Part shown: piece by piece, positions 44,171 to 52,976 of the stretch
Layout: the number at the start of each line of letters is the position of its first letter
How positions within the stretch are numbered: the stretch's first letter is position 1
Source: an uncultured Tenacibaculum sp.
GTDB lineage: Bacteria; Bacteroidota; Bacteroidia; Flavobacteriales; Flavobacteriaceae
NCBI GenBank assembly: GCA_947493285.1
Contig: CANLQH010000003.1
Coordinates: forward strand, 143,545 to 207,544
Direction: 5' to 3'
Length of the DNA stretch: 64,000 nt
Notes under the pieces: model-generated
Databases searched by the model: none
Told to the model about the DNA's origin: nothing
What the model saw: only the letters and a program-made list of their open reading frames with translations
Position numbers and translations under genes: made by a program

Positions 44171-47100
44171 TTAAAAAGCGAAACCAATTCCGAAAGCAAT
44201 CCTATTTTCATTTTCATTTCCTTGAAAGTAAGAGATGTTAGCGGTAAACATATCAATCCCACTCAGCCAAACCGAGCCACCATAACTGGTATGCCAAGTA
44301 GTTGAATTAGGAGAATGCGGCGACCAAACACGACCGTAATCGAATCCACCAGAAACACCAATTTTCATAGGAAGAACTCCTGTTTTAAACCTACCAAAAC
44401 GTAATCTTAAATCATTTGAATGATAAAAACTTTCGGTACCTGTAAAACGTTGACGATTAAATCCTCTTAAGCTTTTATCACCTCCTAAAGTAGCTCCTTG
44501 GTAAAACTCAAAACGGTTACCAAAATTAATATGTGTACCTATTTCAGATGCAAAAACTAACGAACGATTTTGTACTAAGTTTTGATAAAAAGCTAAAGAA
44601 CTTTTAATATACCCAAAGCGTCTATCATAGTCGTCAGATTTTGCTTTAGCTCCTATAGAAGCTTCAAAATTCATTCCTTTGGTAGGGAAACTAGCATTGT
44701 CAACTCTATTATGTGTAAAATTTAATTCACCTCCTAAGAAATAGTTTCTGTCAAAAATATTAATTGGACTTTGGTTATAGTTTGTAATAAATCTATTAGG
44801 AGTGTTTTGTACTTCAATTCCTTCAATCAAAGCAGATAGTTTTAAAATGCTTCCACCGCGTAATCTTCTTAATAGTGAAGGTGTAAAACTCAATTCACTT
44901 CTTTTTACTCGATATCTATCTAAATCCTCGTCAATATCTCCAGTTGGCATTGAGAATTTCGTGTCATTACCAAAGCCAAAGAAATTGATTGAATAATTGT
45001 TACTGGTAATCTTACCTCGTAAATGTAAGCTCCAGTTACCAATAAACTCTGTAAATTCTCCATTGTATTCGAAGTCGTAACCGCTAGTAGACGAATAATA
45101 ATTCGCTGCTAAGTTGTGTTGACTAGCAAACGGGCGCTTTTTAAAACCTTGCTTAGTATAGGTTAATGCAGCACCAAAGAAAAAGCCATCATCTGGGTTG
45201 CTACCTAAACTAGGAAAAACTACGGTAGTATTATTGTTAATATCTCTGTGGTCGTATGTGTTTTTAATATAGTTGTCTGAACGTAAATCAGCTGTTTCTT
45301 TACTTGGATTTACGGTGTTTTTCTTCGATTTATAATCGTAGATTTTTGTTTTTTTACTCCATCCAGCAACTCTAGATTCATCGGTATATACATCATGGTC
45401 TTGTCCTCCAATAATTCTAAGTAAAATACCGTCGTTTACATCTCCAGAAATTAAGAATTCATCATTTCCGTTCAGTCCATATAGTTGAACTTCTTTGGTT
45501 TCATCTGTCTTAAAAGTACGATTGTATATTTCGTCCTCTTTTCTAAAGACGGTAATATTGGTTTCATCATCGTTTAATCTTTTGATGACGAACTTATCGT
45601 CTTTATCGGTGCCAACTACATAAACAGTCTTTGCTTGCTTTTCATAGTAACGTTTAGCAATGTCATTTAATTTATCTCTTCGAGATTTAATTTTATCAAT
45701 AGTTTCTTTTCCATCTAAATTGTAAATGGCTTCTGGCAATTGTTTAATAGCATTTTCAATAACATCATCCGTTAGGTTTGCTTGAATATAATCAGCTTGC
45801 TTTTGCCAATCTGCTAGGGTTAGTTTATTTAAAAACTCTGCATCAAAGAAACGAGGGTAGTTGTTGTACCATTTCATATCTTTAATATCGTGATCAAACG
45901 TTTGCATGTTTTTTACTAAAGGTGCAAATTGTTGAAATAAAGGAATCATTATTCCATCAAACTTAGAGAATGGTTGATCTCTATCTCTAGGAATTGGACG
46001 GTAATAAGTTTTACCATCATCGGTTTTAAAAGATGCCCAACGCCATTGATCTTCATGTCTATCCCAATCTCCAATTACCATATCAAACAAACGAGAACGC
46101 ATCGCCCATTCTTGATCTACTGAATGTTTACCGTTTTTACGAATCTTTTCTAGTACATCAAAAGTATTGATGATTTTTTTAGAATTCCCGAAGTTATCTA
46201 ACTCACTTCTATCTCCTGCAGGACGCTCCTCTAATAAATATAATCCTGCTCCAAAAGCATCATTATACTGTGCTAAAGCAGGCTGTTTCGGCATATAATA
46301 TAATTTGGGGTTGGTGTGATAAATATTCACAGCTTCTGCCATATCTGGAATTACAAAAGCAGCATACGGATGCGACATGGTAAAAATATCTTGAACCACA
46401 TCAATTAAAATAGTTCCTTTTAAAATACCTCCCATAATACGACTTCCGTCTTTAACCATAGAACGTAATACGTATTGCTTTCCATCAGCATTTTCTAATC
46501 GTAAAGAGTTAGTTTGGTTTCCTCCACCTCGCTGAATTGGCTTTAATCCTCCATAAACATTTTCTAATTCTAAAACAGGAACTTTAATTTTTTTACCGTA
46601 TTTGTCTCTGTGTAAATCTCCCCACATAAATTTATGAAATCCACTTACATCAGTGTTTTTAGAATCATAAATAGAGGCTTCTACAAATTCTTTATGAGCA
46701 TCGTATTCAGGAAAGCTATTATGGATTTGTGTCTTTTTAGGCTCAATGATTTGTTTGCTAAATAATAACTTGTTTCCATCTTTTTTATTTGCTGAATAAA
46801 ATTCTACAATAGCAGAACCGTCTTTGTAATAGTTTAAAATAGCATATCCGTGATTTCCATAAGTAAATTGAGCTCCATAATTAGCCAATGCAGCCGATTG
46901 TTTAGACCCAGCACCACTAATAATTTGTTTGAATTTACCGTATTGTAAGTTATTTTCAGTCTCAGGGTTTTTCTCAATATATTGTAAGTTGTGTTCATGC
47001 CCAGAAACAAAAACAATGTTTTGTCTAAAATCTCCAGAAATAGCCTGAAGCCTGTTTACAAAATCAGTGTAATTTTTATTGAAAATATCAGTTTGAATTC

Positions 47101-47872
47101 CAGCATGTGTACGTAATCCATTTTTTAGTGTACCTAAAATAGGTAATGGGCTCATGTGATCTTTAAAAGAATAACTTCCACCATGTGGTCCGTTTGAAAA
47201 CATTGGGTGATGCATTGCAACTACCACATTTTTATATCGGTTCTTTTTAAATAAACTCCAAACTTCATCTATAAATCGTTCACGAGTTTTTATGTTACAG
47301 TTCTCATTAATGGTCGAATGGTTATTCCAATCAGTAATAAACCAACGGCTATCAATTATAATTAAAGTTAAATCATCATTAATTTCTACTTTCTTAAGTC
47401 CACATCCGTTTTCAGGTAAAAAAGCACCTTTATTTAAAGCTTCTTCAACTATTTTTTCTTGTCGTTTTAATCCTTTTACACCATTATACCAATCATGGTT
47501 TCCAGGAATAAAAATCGGGTTTCCTTTAAAACCATTTACCGCATCAATTTGTGTTTGTATACGGTGTTCTGCTAGTGTTCTATCTTTATGTTCTTTTTTA
47601 GGAATTCCATATGGATATACATTATCTCCTAAAAATAATGCTGTAGCATTTTTGTTAGATTTTTCTAATGCCTTTTGAAAATAGGTTAGTGATGGAATGG
47701 TTTCTCCCATATTAGCATTACCTGCATCTCCAATTAAATAAAAAGAATGTACTAGTTCTTTATTTAAAGTAATGGTTTTTTGAGTAATATTATCTGCATA
47801 TTTAGCATTGTAAGAGGCACATCCAGATAAAATGATTACTGCTATGTAAAATAATAAAGATCTTAATTTCAT
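44171..47872 (-). CDS. Metallophosphoesterase fused to outer-membrane beta-barrel
   Basis: About 1,233 residues from the ATG at 47872, which gives a lipoprotein signal (IAVIILSGCAS, Cys at about 16); the upstream 45 residues of the longer reading look non-coding. Residues 30-330 form a calcineurin-like phosphoesterase (LGDNVYPYG, PGNHDWYNG, AMHHPMFSNGPHGG, SGHEHNLQY). A middle region (about 340-830) with WRWASFKTDDGKTYYRPIPRDRDQPF is uncharacterised. The last 350 residues resemble the BamA/TamA surface-antigen barrel (GATLGGDKSLRGFNRQRFTG) and end in Phe. It is probably an outer-membrane-anchored phosphatase; the substrate is unknown. Confidence 0.85.
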   Translation of the reverse strand: MKLRSLLFYIAVIILSGCASYNAKYADNITQKTITLNKELVHSFYLIGDAGNANMGETIPSLTYFQKALEKSNKNATALFLGDNVYPYGIPKKEHKDRTLAEHRIQTQIDAVNGFKGNPIFIPGNHDWYNGVKGLKRQEKIVEEALNKGAFLPENGCGLKKVEINDDLTLIIIDSRWFITDWNNHSTINENCNIKTRERFIDEVWSLFKKNRYKNVVVAMHHPMFSNGPHGGSYSFKDHMSPLPILGTLKNGLRTHAGIQTDIFNKNYTDFVNRLQAISGDFRQNIVFVSGHEHNLQYIEKNPETENNLQYGKFKQIISGAGSKQSAALANYGAQFTYGNHGYAILNYYKDGSAIVEFYSANKKDGNKLLFSKQIIEPKKTQIHNSFPEYDAHKEFVEASIYDSKNTDVSGFHKFMWGDLHRDKYGKKIKVPVLELENVYGGLKPIQRGGGNQTNSLRLENADGKQYVLRSMVKDGSRIMGGILKGTILIDVVQDIFTMSHPYAAFVIPDMAEAVNIYHTNPKLYYMPKQPALAQYNDAFGAGLYLLEERPAGDRSELDNFGNSKKIINTFDVLEKIRKNGKHSVDQEWAMRSRLFDMVIGDWDRHEDQWRWASFKTDDGKTYYRPIPRDRDQPFSKFDGIMIPLFQQFAPLVKNMQTFDHDIKDMKWYNNYPRFFDAEFLNKLTLADWQKQADYIQANLTDDVIENAIKQLPEAIYNLDGKETIDKIKSRRDKLNDIAKRYYEKQAKTVYVVGTDKDDKFVIKRLNDDETNITVFRKEDEIYNRTFKTDETKEVQLYGLNGNDEFLISGDVNDGILLRIIGGQDHDVYTDESRVAGWSKKTKIYDYKSKKNTVNPSKETADLRSDNYIKNTYDHRDINNNTTVVFPSLGSNPDDGFFFGAALTYTKQGFKKRPFASQHNLAANYYSSTSGYDFEYNGEFTEFIGNWSLHLRGKITSNNYSINFFGFGNDTKFSMPTGDIDEDLDRYRVKRSELSFTPSLLRRLRGGSILKLSALIEGIEVQNTPNRFITNYNQSPINIFDRNYFLGGELNFTHNRVDNASFPTKGMNFEASIGAKAKSDDYDRRFGYIKSSLAFYQNLVQNRSLVFASEIGTHINFGNRFEFYQGATLGGDKSLRGFNRQRFTGTESFYHSNDLRLRFGRFKTGVLPMKIGVSGGFDYGRVWSPHSPNSTTWHTSYGGSVWLSGIDMFTANISYFQGNENENRIAFGIGFAF

Positions 47873-48059
47873 AAGTTTATTCATTAGATTGTAAAAATAC
47901 TTCATATTCTTCAAATCGATGCTCTCTAATTGGTCGAACATAAGGCTTGGTATTAAAATAAAGTAAAAGGCAAGGTGAAATTTGTTTGTATTTAGCTGCG
48001 TATTCAAATTTAACTAATTCCCCGTTCTTAATTCGTTGTTTTATTGTGATATGGGTACA

Positions 48060-48632
48060 TTAGTTAATTAAATTTTGATAATCTTCTCTTGTGTCAATAT
48101 CTGTTAAATTAAAAGGAGGCATTTTTATAATATCAGATTTATTGTTATTTAAAATGTTTCTTGCTCCTTTATCACCTTTTAATTCTAGTAGTTGATTAAA
48201 ATACTTCTTGGGGAAAATTGCAGGAACTCCTATTTTGTTTTGATAGTTAGAAGCAATTATTCTTGATGGATTCTCTACTGATGTTTTTATAAGCTTGTTT
48301 AAGTAATTAGAGTTTACATTTGGTTGATCTCCTAACATGATTAAAATAGTATCAAAATCGTGTTGTAGTTTTTTTACACCGACAACAATACTTGAGCTCA
48401 AACCGTTTTTAAAATCTGAGTTGTAAATAGTTTCAATTTGATAATTTTCAATTGATTTCTCAATAATCTCTGCGTTTGCACCTAGAACACAAAAAGCATG
48501 TTTAGTATCAATCTGTTTTACTTGTTCAATTGTATAGCCTAATAATGTGGTGTTTTTATAAGGAAGTAATTGTTTTGGAGTTCCCATTCTAGATGAGCTT
48601 CCAGCGGCTAATATGAGTATAGCAGTTTTCAT
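48060..48632 (-). CDS. MocA-like nucleotidyltransferase
   Basis: 190 residues. The nucleotide-binding start ILAAGSSSRMGTPKQLLPY and the metal Asp in ILIMLGDQPNV show the MobA/MocA family. MocA makes molybdopterin cytosine dinucleotide for xanthine-dehydrogenase-type enzymes. Its pairing with xdhC (3-base gap) supports that role. No molybdenum hydroxylase is in the window. Confidence 0.85.
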   Translation of the reverse strand: MKTAILILAAGSSSRMGTPKQLLPYKNTTLLGYTIEQVKQIDTKHAFCVLGANAEIIEKSIENYQIETIYNSDFKNGLSSSIVVGVKKLQHDFDTILIMLGDQPNVNSNYLNKLIKTSVENPSRIIASNYQNKIGVPAIFPKKYFNQLLELKGDKGARNILNNNKSDIIKMPPFNLTDIDTREDYQNLIN

Positions 48633-48635
48633 AAT

Positions 48636-49646
48636 TTAATTATGAATTCTTCCTATAATTTTCTTCAAAGAAAAAACTTCCTTATCTCTTACAACCGATA
48701 AAATTTCAGCTAAAATTGACAAAGCGATTTCTTCAGGAGTTTCTGCTCCAATATTTAAACCAGCTGGGGTATGAATTTTCTCTAAAAACTCATCAGTAAC
48801 TTCAGGAGTAAATTCAAACAGTTCATTCAATAATTTTTCACGTCGTTTTGCAGCTCCTAGAATGCCAATGTAAATTGGGTTTTGTTCTTGTAGTTTTACC
48901 AGCCAACGTAAATCGTAGGTAAAATTATGATTCATAATTACTATAGCAGTATGTTCATTAACATCTGATAATTGAATCATTTCAGGAGTCTGGGCTATAA
49001 CAGATTTTGCGCTTGGGAAATCTGTTATTTGTTTTGGGTCCTTTATAGAAGTTATAACATCAACTTCCCAACCTAATTGAGTAGCTTGAATACATAGTTT
49101 AACAGCATCATGCTCTCCACCAATAATTAATAACTTAAATAAGGGATTTAATTTTTGAGAAAATTGCTGATTCTTCTTACTGACTTTATTTTCAGAAAAA
49201 GTAAATGTTTTTCCGTTTTTAAATCGAACTATAGAGCCAAAATCACCAAAACACTCATCTTCTTTTTGGTAGAAAGAATCAATACTAAATGACTCTCTTT
49301 TATTTAAAGTATTAGAAAATCCAGTAATAAAATCATCAGGGATAATAAAAGGTTCTAGTAATATATAAAGAATTCCTTCACAACCCAATCTGTAACGACC
49401 ATCGTAGGTAATTATTTTTGATTTTCCATCTTTAAAAACCGATTGAGCTCTATGTTGTACTTCTTTTTCAACACATCCACCGCTTACTGCACCAACCATT
49501 TTTCCATCAGAAGATAGCAACATTCTCACTCCAGGTTTCCTGTACGAAGAACCATCTAAATCAACAACCGTAGCTAATACATTTTGTATTCCTTCCTTTT
49601 GATTGATAAAAGCCTGCTGAATAATTTCTTTGAATTCGTATGTCAT
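48636..49646 (-). CDS. XdhC/CoxI-family molybdenum enzyme maturation protein
   Basis: 336 residues. The N-terminal XdhC-CoxI domain has GVRMLLSSDGKMVGAVSGGCVEKEV, and the C-terminal Rossmann domain has LLIIGGEHDAVKLCIQATQLGWEVDV. XdhC binds molybdenum cofactor and loads it, sulfurated, into xanthine dehydrogenase. It forms a pair with the MocA-like gene, with selO 39 bases upstream. Confidence 0.9.
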   Translation of the reverse strand: MTYEFKEIIQQAFINQKEGIQNVLATVVDLDGSSYRKPGVRMLLSSDGKMVGAVSGGCVEKEVQHRAQSVFKDGKSKIITYDGRYRLGCEGILYILLEPFIIPDDFITGFSNTLNKRESFSIDSFYQKEDECFGDFGSIVRFKNGKTFTFSENKVSKKNQQFSQKLNPLFKLLIIGGEHDAVKLCIQATQLGWEVDVITSIKDPKQITDFPSAKSVIAQTPEMIQLSDVNEHTAIVIMNHNFTYDLRWLVKLQEQNPIYIGILGAAKRREKLLNELFEFTPEVTDEFLEKIHTPAGLNIGAETPEEIALSILAEILSVVRDKEVFSLKKIIGRIHN

Positions 49647-49685
49647 CTAGTTGTGTGTAATTTCTACTTCTAAATGTACAATTTT

Positions 49686-51251
49686 TTACGAACTACAGCT
49701 TAACATAGAACAACCTACTTTATGACGTGCCCATTCTGGTCTTTTTGCAAACCATTTTTCATGTTCAGGCTGCTCTGAATATGGTTTTTTAAGCAATTGA
49801 TATAATTCATCAATCAATTTATAATCTCCCTTATCCGCATCGTCGATAGCTAATTGCGCCATGTAGTTACGCAATACATATTTTGGATTGACTGAATCCA
49901 TTTTCTGTTTTCTTTCTTGATCATAAAATGTTTCTTGTTGTAATCTTTTTAAATACCTATTAAGCCAATCTTTCCAATGAATTTTTATTTCTTCCTCAAC
50001 TTCATCAAGAACATAAAAAGCATCTTCAATTTTTTTAAAAGCAGTATCAAAATTATCTTCTGAAGTAATGTATGACAAGTTTCTAAAGAAAATTGTCATA
50101 TCTGTTTCGGTAAGTTGTAATGTTTCTTCTAATCTACCAATTAACTCTTTATCACTTTTATCCTCAATAAATAAACCGATTTTAGATTTCATCATTTGAT
50201 GATGTTTTGCCTCGTAAATATCAGCATACTCATCAAGAATTTTTTGCAAAGGTTCAACTTCTTCTATAAGTGGGTACAAGGCATTTGCTAACTTGAATAG
50301 ATTCCACAAACCAATATGCGATTGATTTCCGTAACGGTATCTTTTATGTTGGTTATCGGTAGTGTTTGGTGTCCAGCCAAGATCATAACCCTCTAGCCAA
50401 CCATAAGGACCGTAATCGATAGTTAATCCAAGAATAGACATGTTATCAGTATTCATTACACCATGTACAAAACCAACACGTTGCCAATGTATAATCATAT
50501 CGATAGTTCTATTACGAGCTTCAGTTAGAAAATCAAGGTGTTTTTGTTTTCCTTCGGATGTAATTTTAGGATAAAAGTGCTTAATTGTATAATCAGCTAA
50601 TTGTTGTAAGATTAAATGTTGTTTTCTTGCAGCTAAAATCTCAAAATTCCCGAAACGAATAAAGCTTGGTGCTAAACGAGAAACAATCGCTCCTTTTTCA
50701 TAAGCCGGATTTCCGTTGTACATAACATCTCGAAGTACATCATTACCAGATAAACTTAATGATAAGGCTCTTGTTGTTGGAACTCCTAAATGAAACATAG
50801 CTTCACTACACAGGTATTCTCGAACAGAAGAACGTAAAACAGCTAATCCATCAGCAGTTCTTGAATATGGAGTTTCACCTGACCCTTTTAATTGTATTGC
50901 CCAACACTTATTATTGTGTACAACTTCAGTTAGGTTGATAGCACGACCATCGCCTAATTGACCAGCCCAATTACCAAATTGATGTCCGCCATAACACATG
51001 GCATACGGATGTGTATTTTCTAAAACTTTATTTCCAGTAAAAACCTTTAAAAAATCCTCTGATGTAGCGTTTTCAGAAGTTAATCCGATAGCTTCTAGCA
51101 TTTCTTTAGAAACATGAATGAGTTTTGGATTGGCTGTTTTTTTAGGAGTAACAAATGAAAAACAAGCATCTAAAACTTGCCTACGCGAGTTTTCTAAAAT
51201 TTTATCGGCAGGTAGTTCTTTATTAAAAGTATCTTGAATGTTTAATTTCAT
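49686..51251 (-). CDS. selO: SelO family protein adenylyltransferase (pseudokinase fold)
   Basis: 521 residues. SelO transfers AMP to Ser/Thr/Tyr of proteins; in E. coli known targets include glutaredoxin GrxA and SucA. Signatures are YGGHQFGNWAGQLGDGRA, KGSGETPYSRTADG, VRSSVREYLCSEAM-type and the catalytic GVMNTDNMSILG. The C-terminus ends in CSS, the conserved position where vertebrate SelO has selenocysteine. A TACCTTTG element ends 4 bases before the ATG. Upstream on the same strand are a zinc ribbon and a glutaredoxin gene. Confidence 0.94.
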   Translation of the reverse strand: MKLNIQDTFNKELPADKILENSRRQVLDACFSFVTPKKTANPKLIHVSKEMLEAIGLTSENATSEDFLKVFTGNKVLENTHPYAMCYGGHQFGNWAGQLGDGRAINLTEVVHNNKCWAIQLKGSGETPYSRTADGLAVLRSSVREYLCSEAMFHLGVPTTRALSLSLSGNDVLRDVMYNGNPAYEKGAIVSRLAPSFIRFGNFEILAARKQHLILQQLADYTIKHFYPKITSEGKQKHLDFLTEARNRTIDMIIHWQRVGFVHGVMNTDNMSILGLTIDYGPYGWLEGYDLGWTPNTTDNQHKRYRYGNQSHIGLWNLFKLANALYPLIEEVEPLQKILDEYADIYEAKHHQMMKSKIGLFIEDKSDKELIGRLEETLQLTETDMTIFFRNLSYITSEDNFDTAFKKIEDAFYVLDEVEEEIKIHWKDWLNRYLKRLQQETFYDQERKQKMDSVNPKYVLRNYMAQLAIDDADKGDYKLIDELYQLLKKPYSEQPEHEKWFAKRPEWARHKVGCSMLSCSS

Positions 51252-51255
51252 TTTA

Positions 51256-51263
51256 CAAAGGTA
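51256..51263 (-). promoter_or_regulatory. Possible internal promoter element TACCTTTG for selO
   Basis: Minus-strand TACCTTTG fits TAnnTTTG and ends 4 bases before the selO ATG, which would give a leaderless transcript separate from the msrB-led operon. No TTG was confirmed. Confidence 0.4.
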
Positions 51264-51275
51264 GTACTAACAGAA

Positions 51276-51542
51276 TTATTTATAAGATGTTTTACATGTT
51301 TCGCAAACTAAAACGTCTTCTTTTAAAGTTATTTTATCGAGTTTCGAAGCTACTTCGTGTATAAAGCTGTCGTAAGTATTGTGTTCAGGGGTTATGTTGT
51401 TGGCTTTAATTTTCTTGTAAAATTCTCCTTCCCATTCCTGTTTCCCCCAGCAGTTAGGGCAAATTCCTTCAGGAGCTTTTAAAGTTGTGTTGTCTTTTGA
51501 TTTTGATGAAAAGTAATTTTTAAGGTTTTGAATTAAGTTCAT
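51276..51542 (-). CDS. Small zinc-ribbon protein
   Basis: 88 residues with two CxxC pairs (CPNCWGKQEWEG and VCETCKTSYK), a classic zinc-ribbon spacing. No other domain is visible. It overlaps the glutaredoxin gene by 4 bases and precedes selO by 24. A redox-linked or nucleic-acid-binding role is possible; no function is assigned. Confidence 0.8.
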   Translation of the reverse strand: MNLIQNLKNYFSSKSKDNTTLKAPEGICPNCWGKQEWEGEFYKKIKANNITPEHNTYDSFIHEVASKLDKITLKEDVLVCETCKTSYK

Positions 51543-51790
51543 ATCTCTTCATTTTTAAGTTTATCTAACCATTTGTTTAATTCTTTATCTGTCGGATTTC
51601 TTAGCTTTTTCTTACCAATGGTAATTGTTGGGAAATTGAGTTTGCGATTTTCGTATAAGCTGCGCAACTCTTCAGCAAAAAGAAGATTTTGTTCAACATC
51701 AAGAAACGCGTAATCTAAGTTACGCGTTTCTAAAAATGTTTGATAGTATTTAGTTTTATGACACCTTTCGGCTCCGTATAATTTAATCAT
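51539..51790 (-). CDS. Glutaredoxin-like protein (monothiol site)
   Basis: 83 residues with a thioredoxin-type fold: IKLYGAERCHKTKYYQTFL gives a single active-site Cys followed by HKT, so the usual CPYC is absent. LNFPTITIGKKK is the cis-proline and GSH-binding segment. It is probably a glutaredoxin of the NrdH/ArsC-like class. It lies one base after msrA and upstream of selO, whose E. coli homologue modifies a glutaredoxin. Confidence 0.82.
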   Translation of the reverse strand: MIKLYGAERCHKTKYYQTFLETRNLDYAFLDVEQNLLFAEELRSLYENRKLNFPTITIGKKKLRNPTDKELNKWLDKLKNEEI

Positions 51791-51791
51791 C

Positions 51792-52331
51792 TTACTTTAA
51801 TTTATCAGCATGTAACTTTCTTAATTTTGCTAGTTTAGGTGTTATTACAAAGCTGCAATACCCTTGTTCTTGATTTCTTCTGTAATAATCTTGATGTGCA
51901 GTTTCAGCTTCATAAAATACATCAAAAGGGGTTATTTCTGTAACAATAGGATTTTCGTAATATGGTGAAATTTCTTTCGAAACAGTTTCTGCAATTTCTT
52001 TTTGAATTTCATTGTGATAAAAAATTACAGAACGATATTCTGTACCTCGATCTGCTCCTTGACGATTTAATGTTGTTGGGTCGTGCGTGGTCATAAAAAT
52101 GATTAAAATTTCTTGATAAGAAATAATATCAGCATCAAAAGTAATTTGTATAACTTCTGCATGACCTGTTAACCCAGAACACACTTCGCGATAAGTAGGA
52201 TGACCAGGTACACTTCCTCCAGAATATCCAGAGATTACTTTTTCAACTCCTTTTACTTCTTGAAAAATTGCTTCAGTACACCAAAAGCATCCACCACCTA
52301 AAGTAGCTATTTGTATATTATTACTATTCAT
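51792..52331 (-). CDS. msrA: Peptide methionine sulfoxide reductase MsrA
   Basis: Reduces Met-S-sulfoxide in proteins. 179 residues, with the catalytic GGGCFWC at 12-18 (C15), GYSGG, HAEVIQITFD and the HQDYYRRN segment. It is cytosolic, with no signal peptide. It overlaps the msrB stop by 8 bases, so translation is coupled. Confidence 0.96.
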   Translation of the reverse strand: MNSNNIQIATLGGGCFWCTEAIFQEVKGVEKVISGYSGGSVPGHPTYREVCSGLTGHAEVIQITFDADIISYQEILIIFMTTHDPTTLNRQGADRGTEYRSVIFYHNEIQKEIAETVSKEISPYYENPIVTEITPFDVFYEAETAHQDYYRRNQEQGYCSFVITPKLAKLRKLHADKLK

Positions 52332-52782
52332 TTTCTACTCCTTTCTCTAATTGCATAGATTCAGAATTAACACAGTAACGTAATCCGCTTGGTTCTGGAC
52401 CATCAGGGAAAACGTGTCCTAAATGTGCATCGCAAGTGTTACATAAAACTTCTACTCTAACCATTCCGTGAGTAATGTCTTTATGATATTGAATCGCATT
52501 TTCTTTAATTGGTTGTGTAAAACTTGGCCAACCCGAACTTGAATTAAATTTAATAGTTGAATCAAATAAAGGGGTATTGCAACAAATGCAATTGTATTTA
52601 CCTTCATCGTAAGATGAACACAATTCACCAGAAAAAGGACGCTCTGTTCCTTTTAAACGAGTAATTCTAAACTGCTCAGGGGTTAATGATTCTTTCCATT
52701 CTGTTTCGGTTTTCTCAACTCTTTTGTCGGGAGTTGGATTTCCGTTTACAGCATAATGAATAATGTTTTTCCATGTTAGCAT
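52324..52782 (-). CDS. msrB: Peptide methionine sulfoxide reductase MsrB
   Basis: Reduces Met-R-sulfoxide. I choose the ATG at 52782 (MLTWKNIIHYAVNG, 152 residues); an upstream in-frame start would add 17 residues that do not look like a signal peptide. Zinc-binding CxxC pairs CICC and CNTC and the catalytic Cys in RYCVNSESM are present. It is the first gene of the minus-strand run msrB-msrA-grx-zinc ribbon-selO. Confidence 0.94.
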   Translation of the reverse strand: MLTWKNIIHYAVNGNPTPDKRVEKTETEWKESLTPEQFRITRLKGTERPFSGELCSSYDEGKYNCICCNTPLFDSTIKFNSSSGWPSFTQPIKENAIQYHKDITHGMVRVEVLCNTCDAHLGHVFPDGPEPSGLRYCVNSESMQLEKGVENE

Positions 52783-52836
52783 ATCAAATTCCTTTCTTTT
52801 AGTTAAAATTAAAAATATGAAAAATTTAGACAAAAA

Positions 52837-52878
52837 ATATAGTACAACGTCAACTGAGGTGTTGTCGCTGTACTATAT
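52837..52878. repeat. Inverted repeat between msrB and the HD-PycTM gene
   Basis: ATATAGTACA (52837-52846) and TGTACTATAT (52869-52878) are perfect 10-bp arms with a 22-base loop. The repeat lies between two divergent genes (about 55 bases before msrB and 98 before the HD gene). It may be an operator or an RNA hairpin in one leader. Confidence 0.45.
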
Positions 52879-52976
52879 CTTATTGCATTTAACATTAAGG
52901 TAGTCGTACTAATCTCATGAAACTTACGTTTAACAGAAATTAAATATTATTTTTAATTTAGCAAAAACCTTTTTTG

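Noticed and set aside
47292..47678. A 128-codon plus-strand frame opposite the phosphoesterase-barrel gene
   Set aside because: It lies within a well-supported phosphoesterase domain on the other strand and has no recognisable domain.
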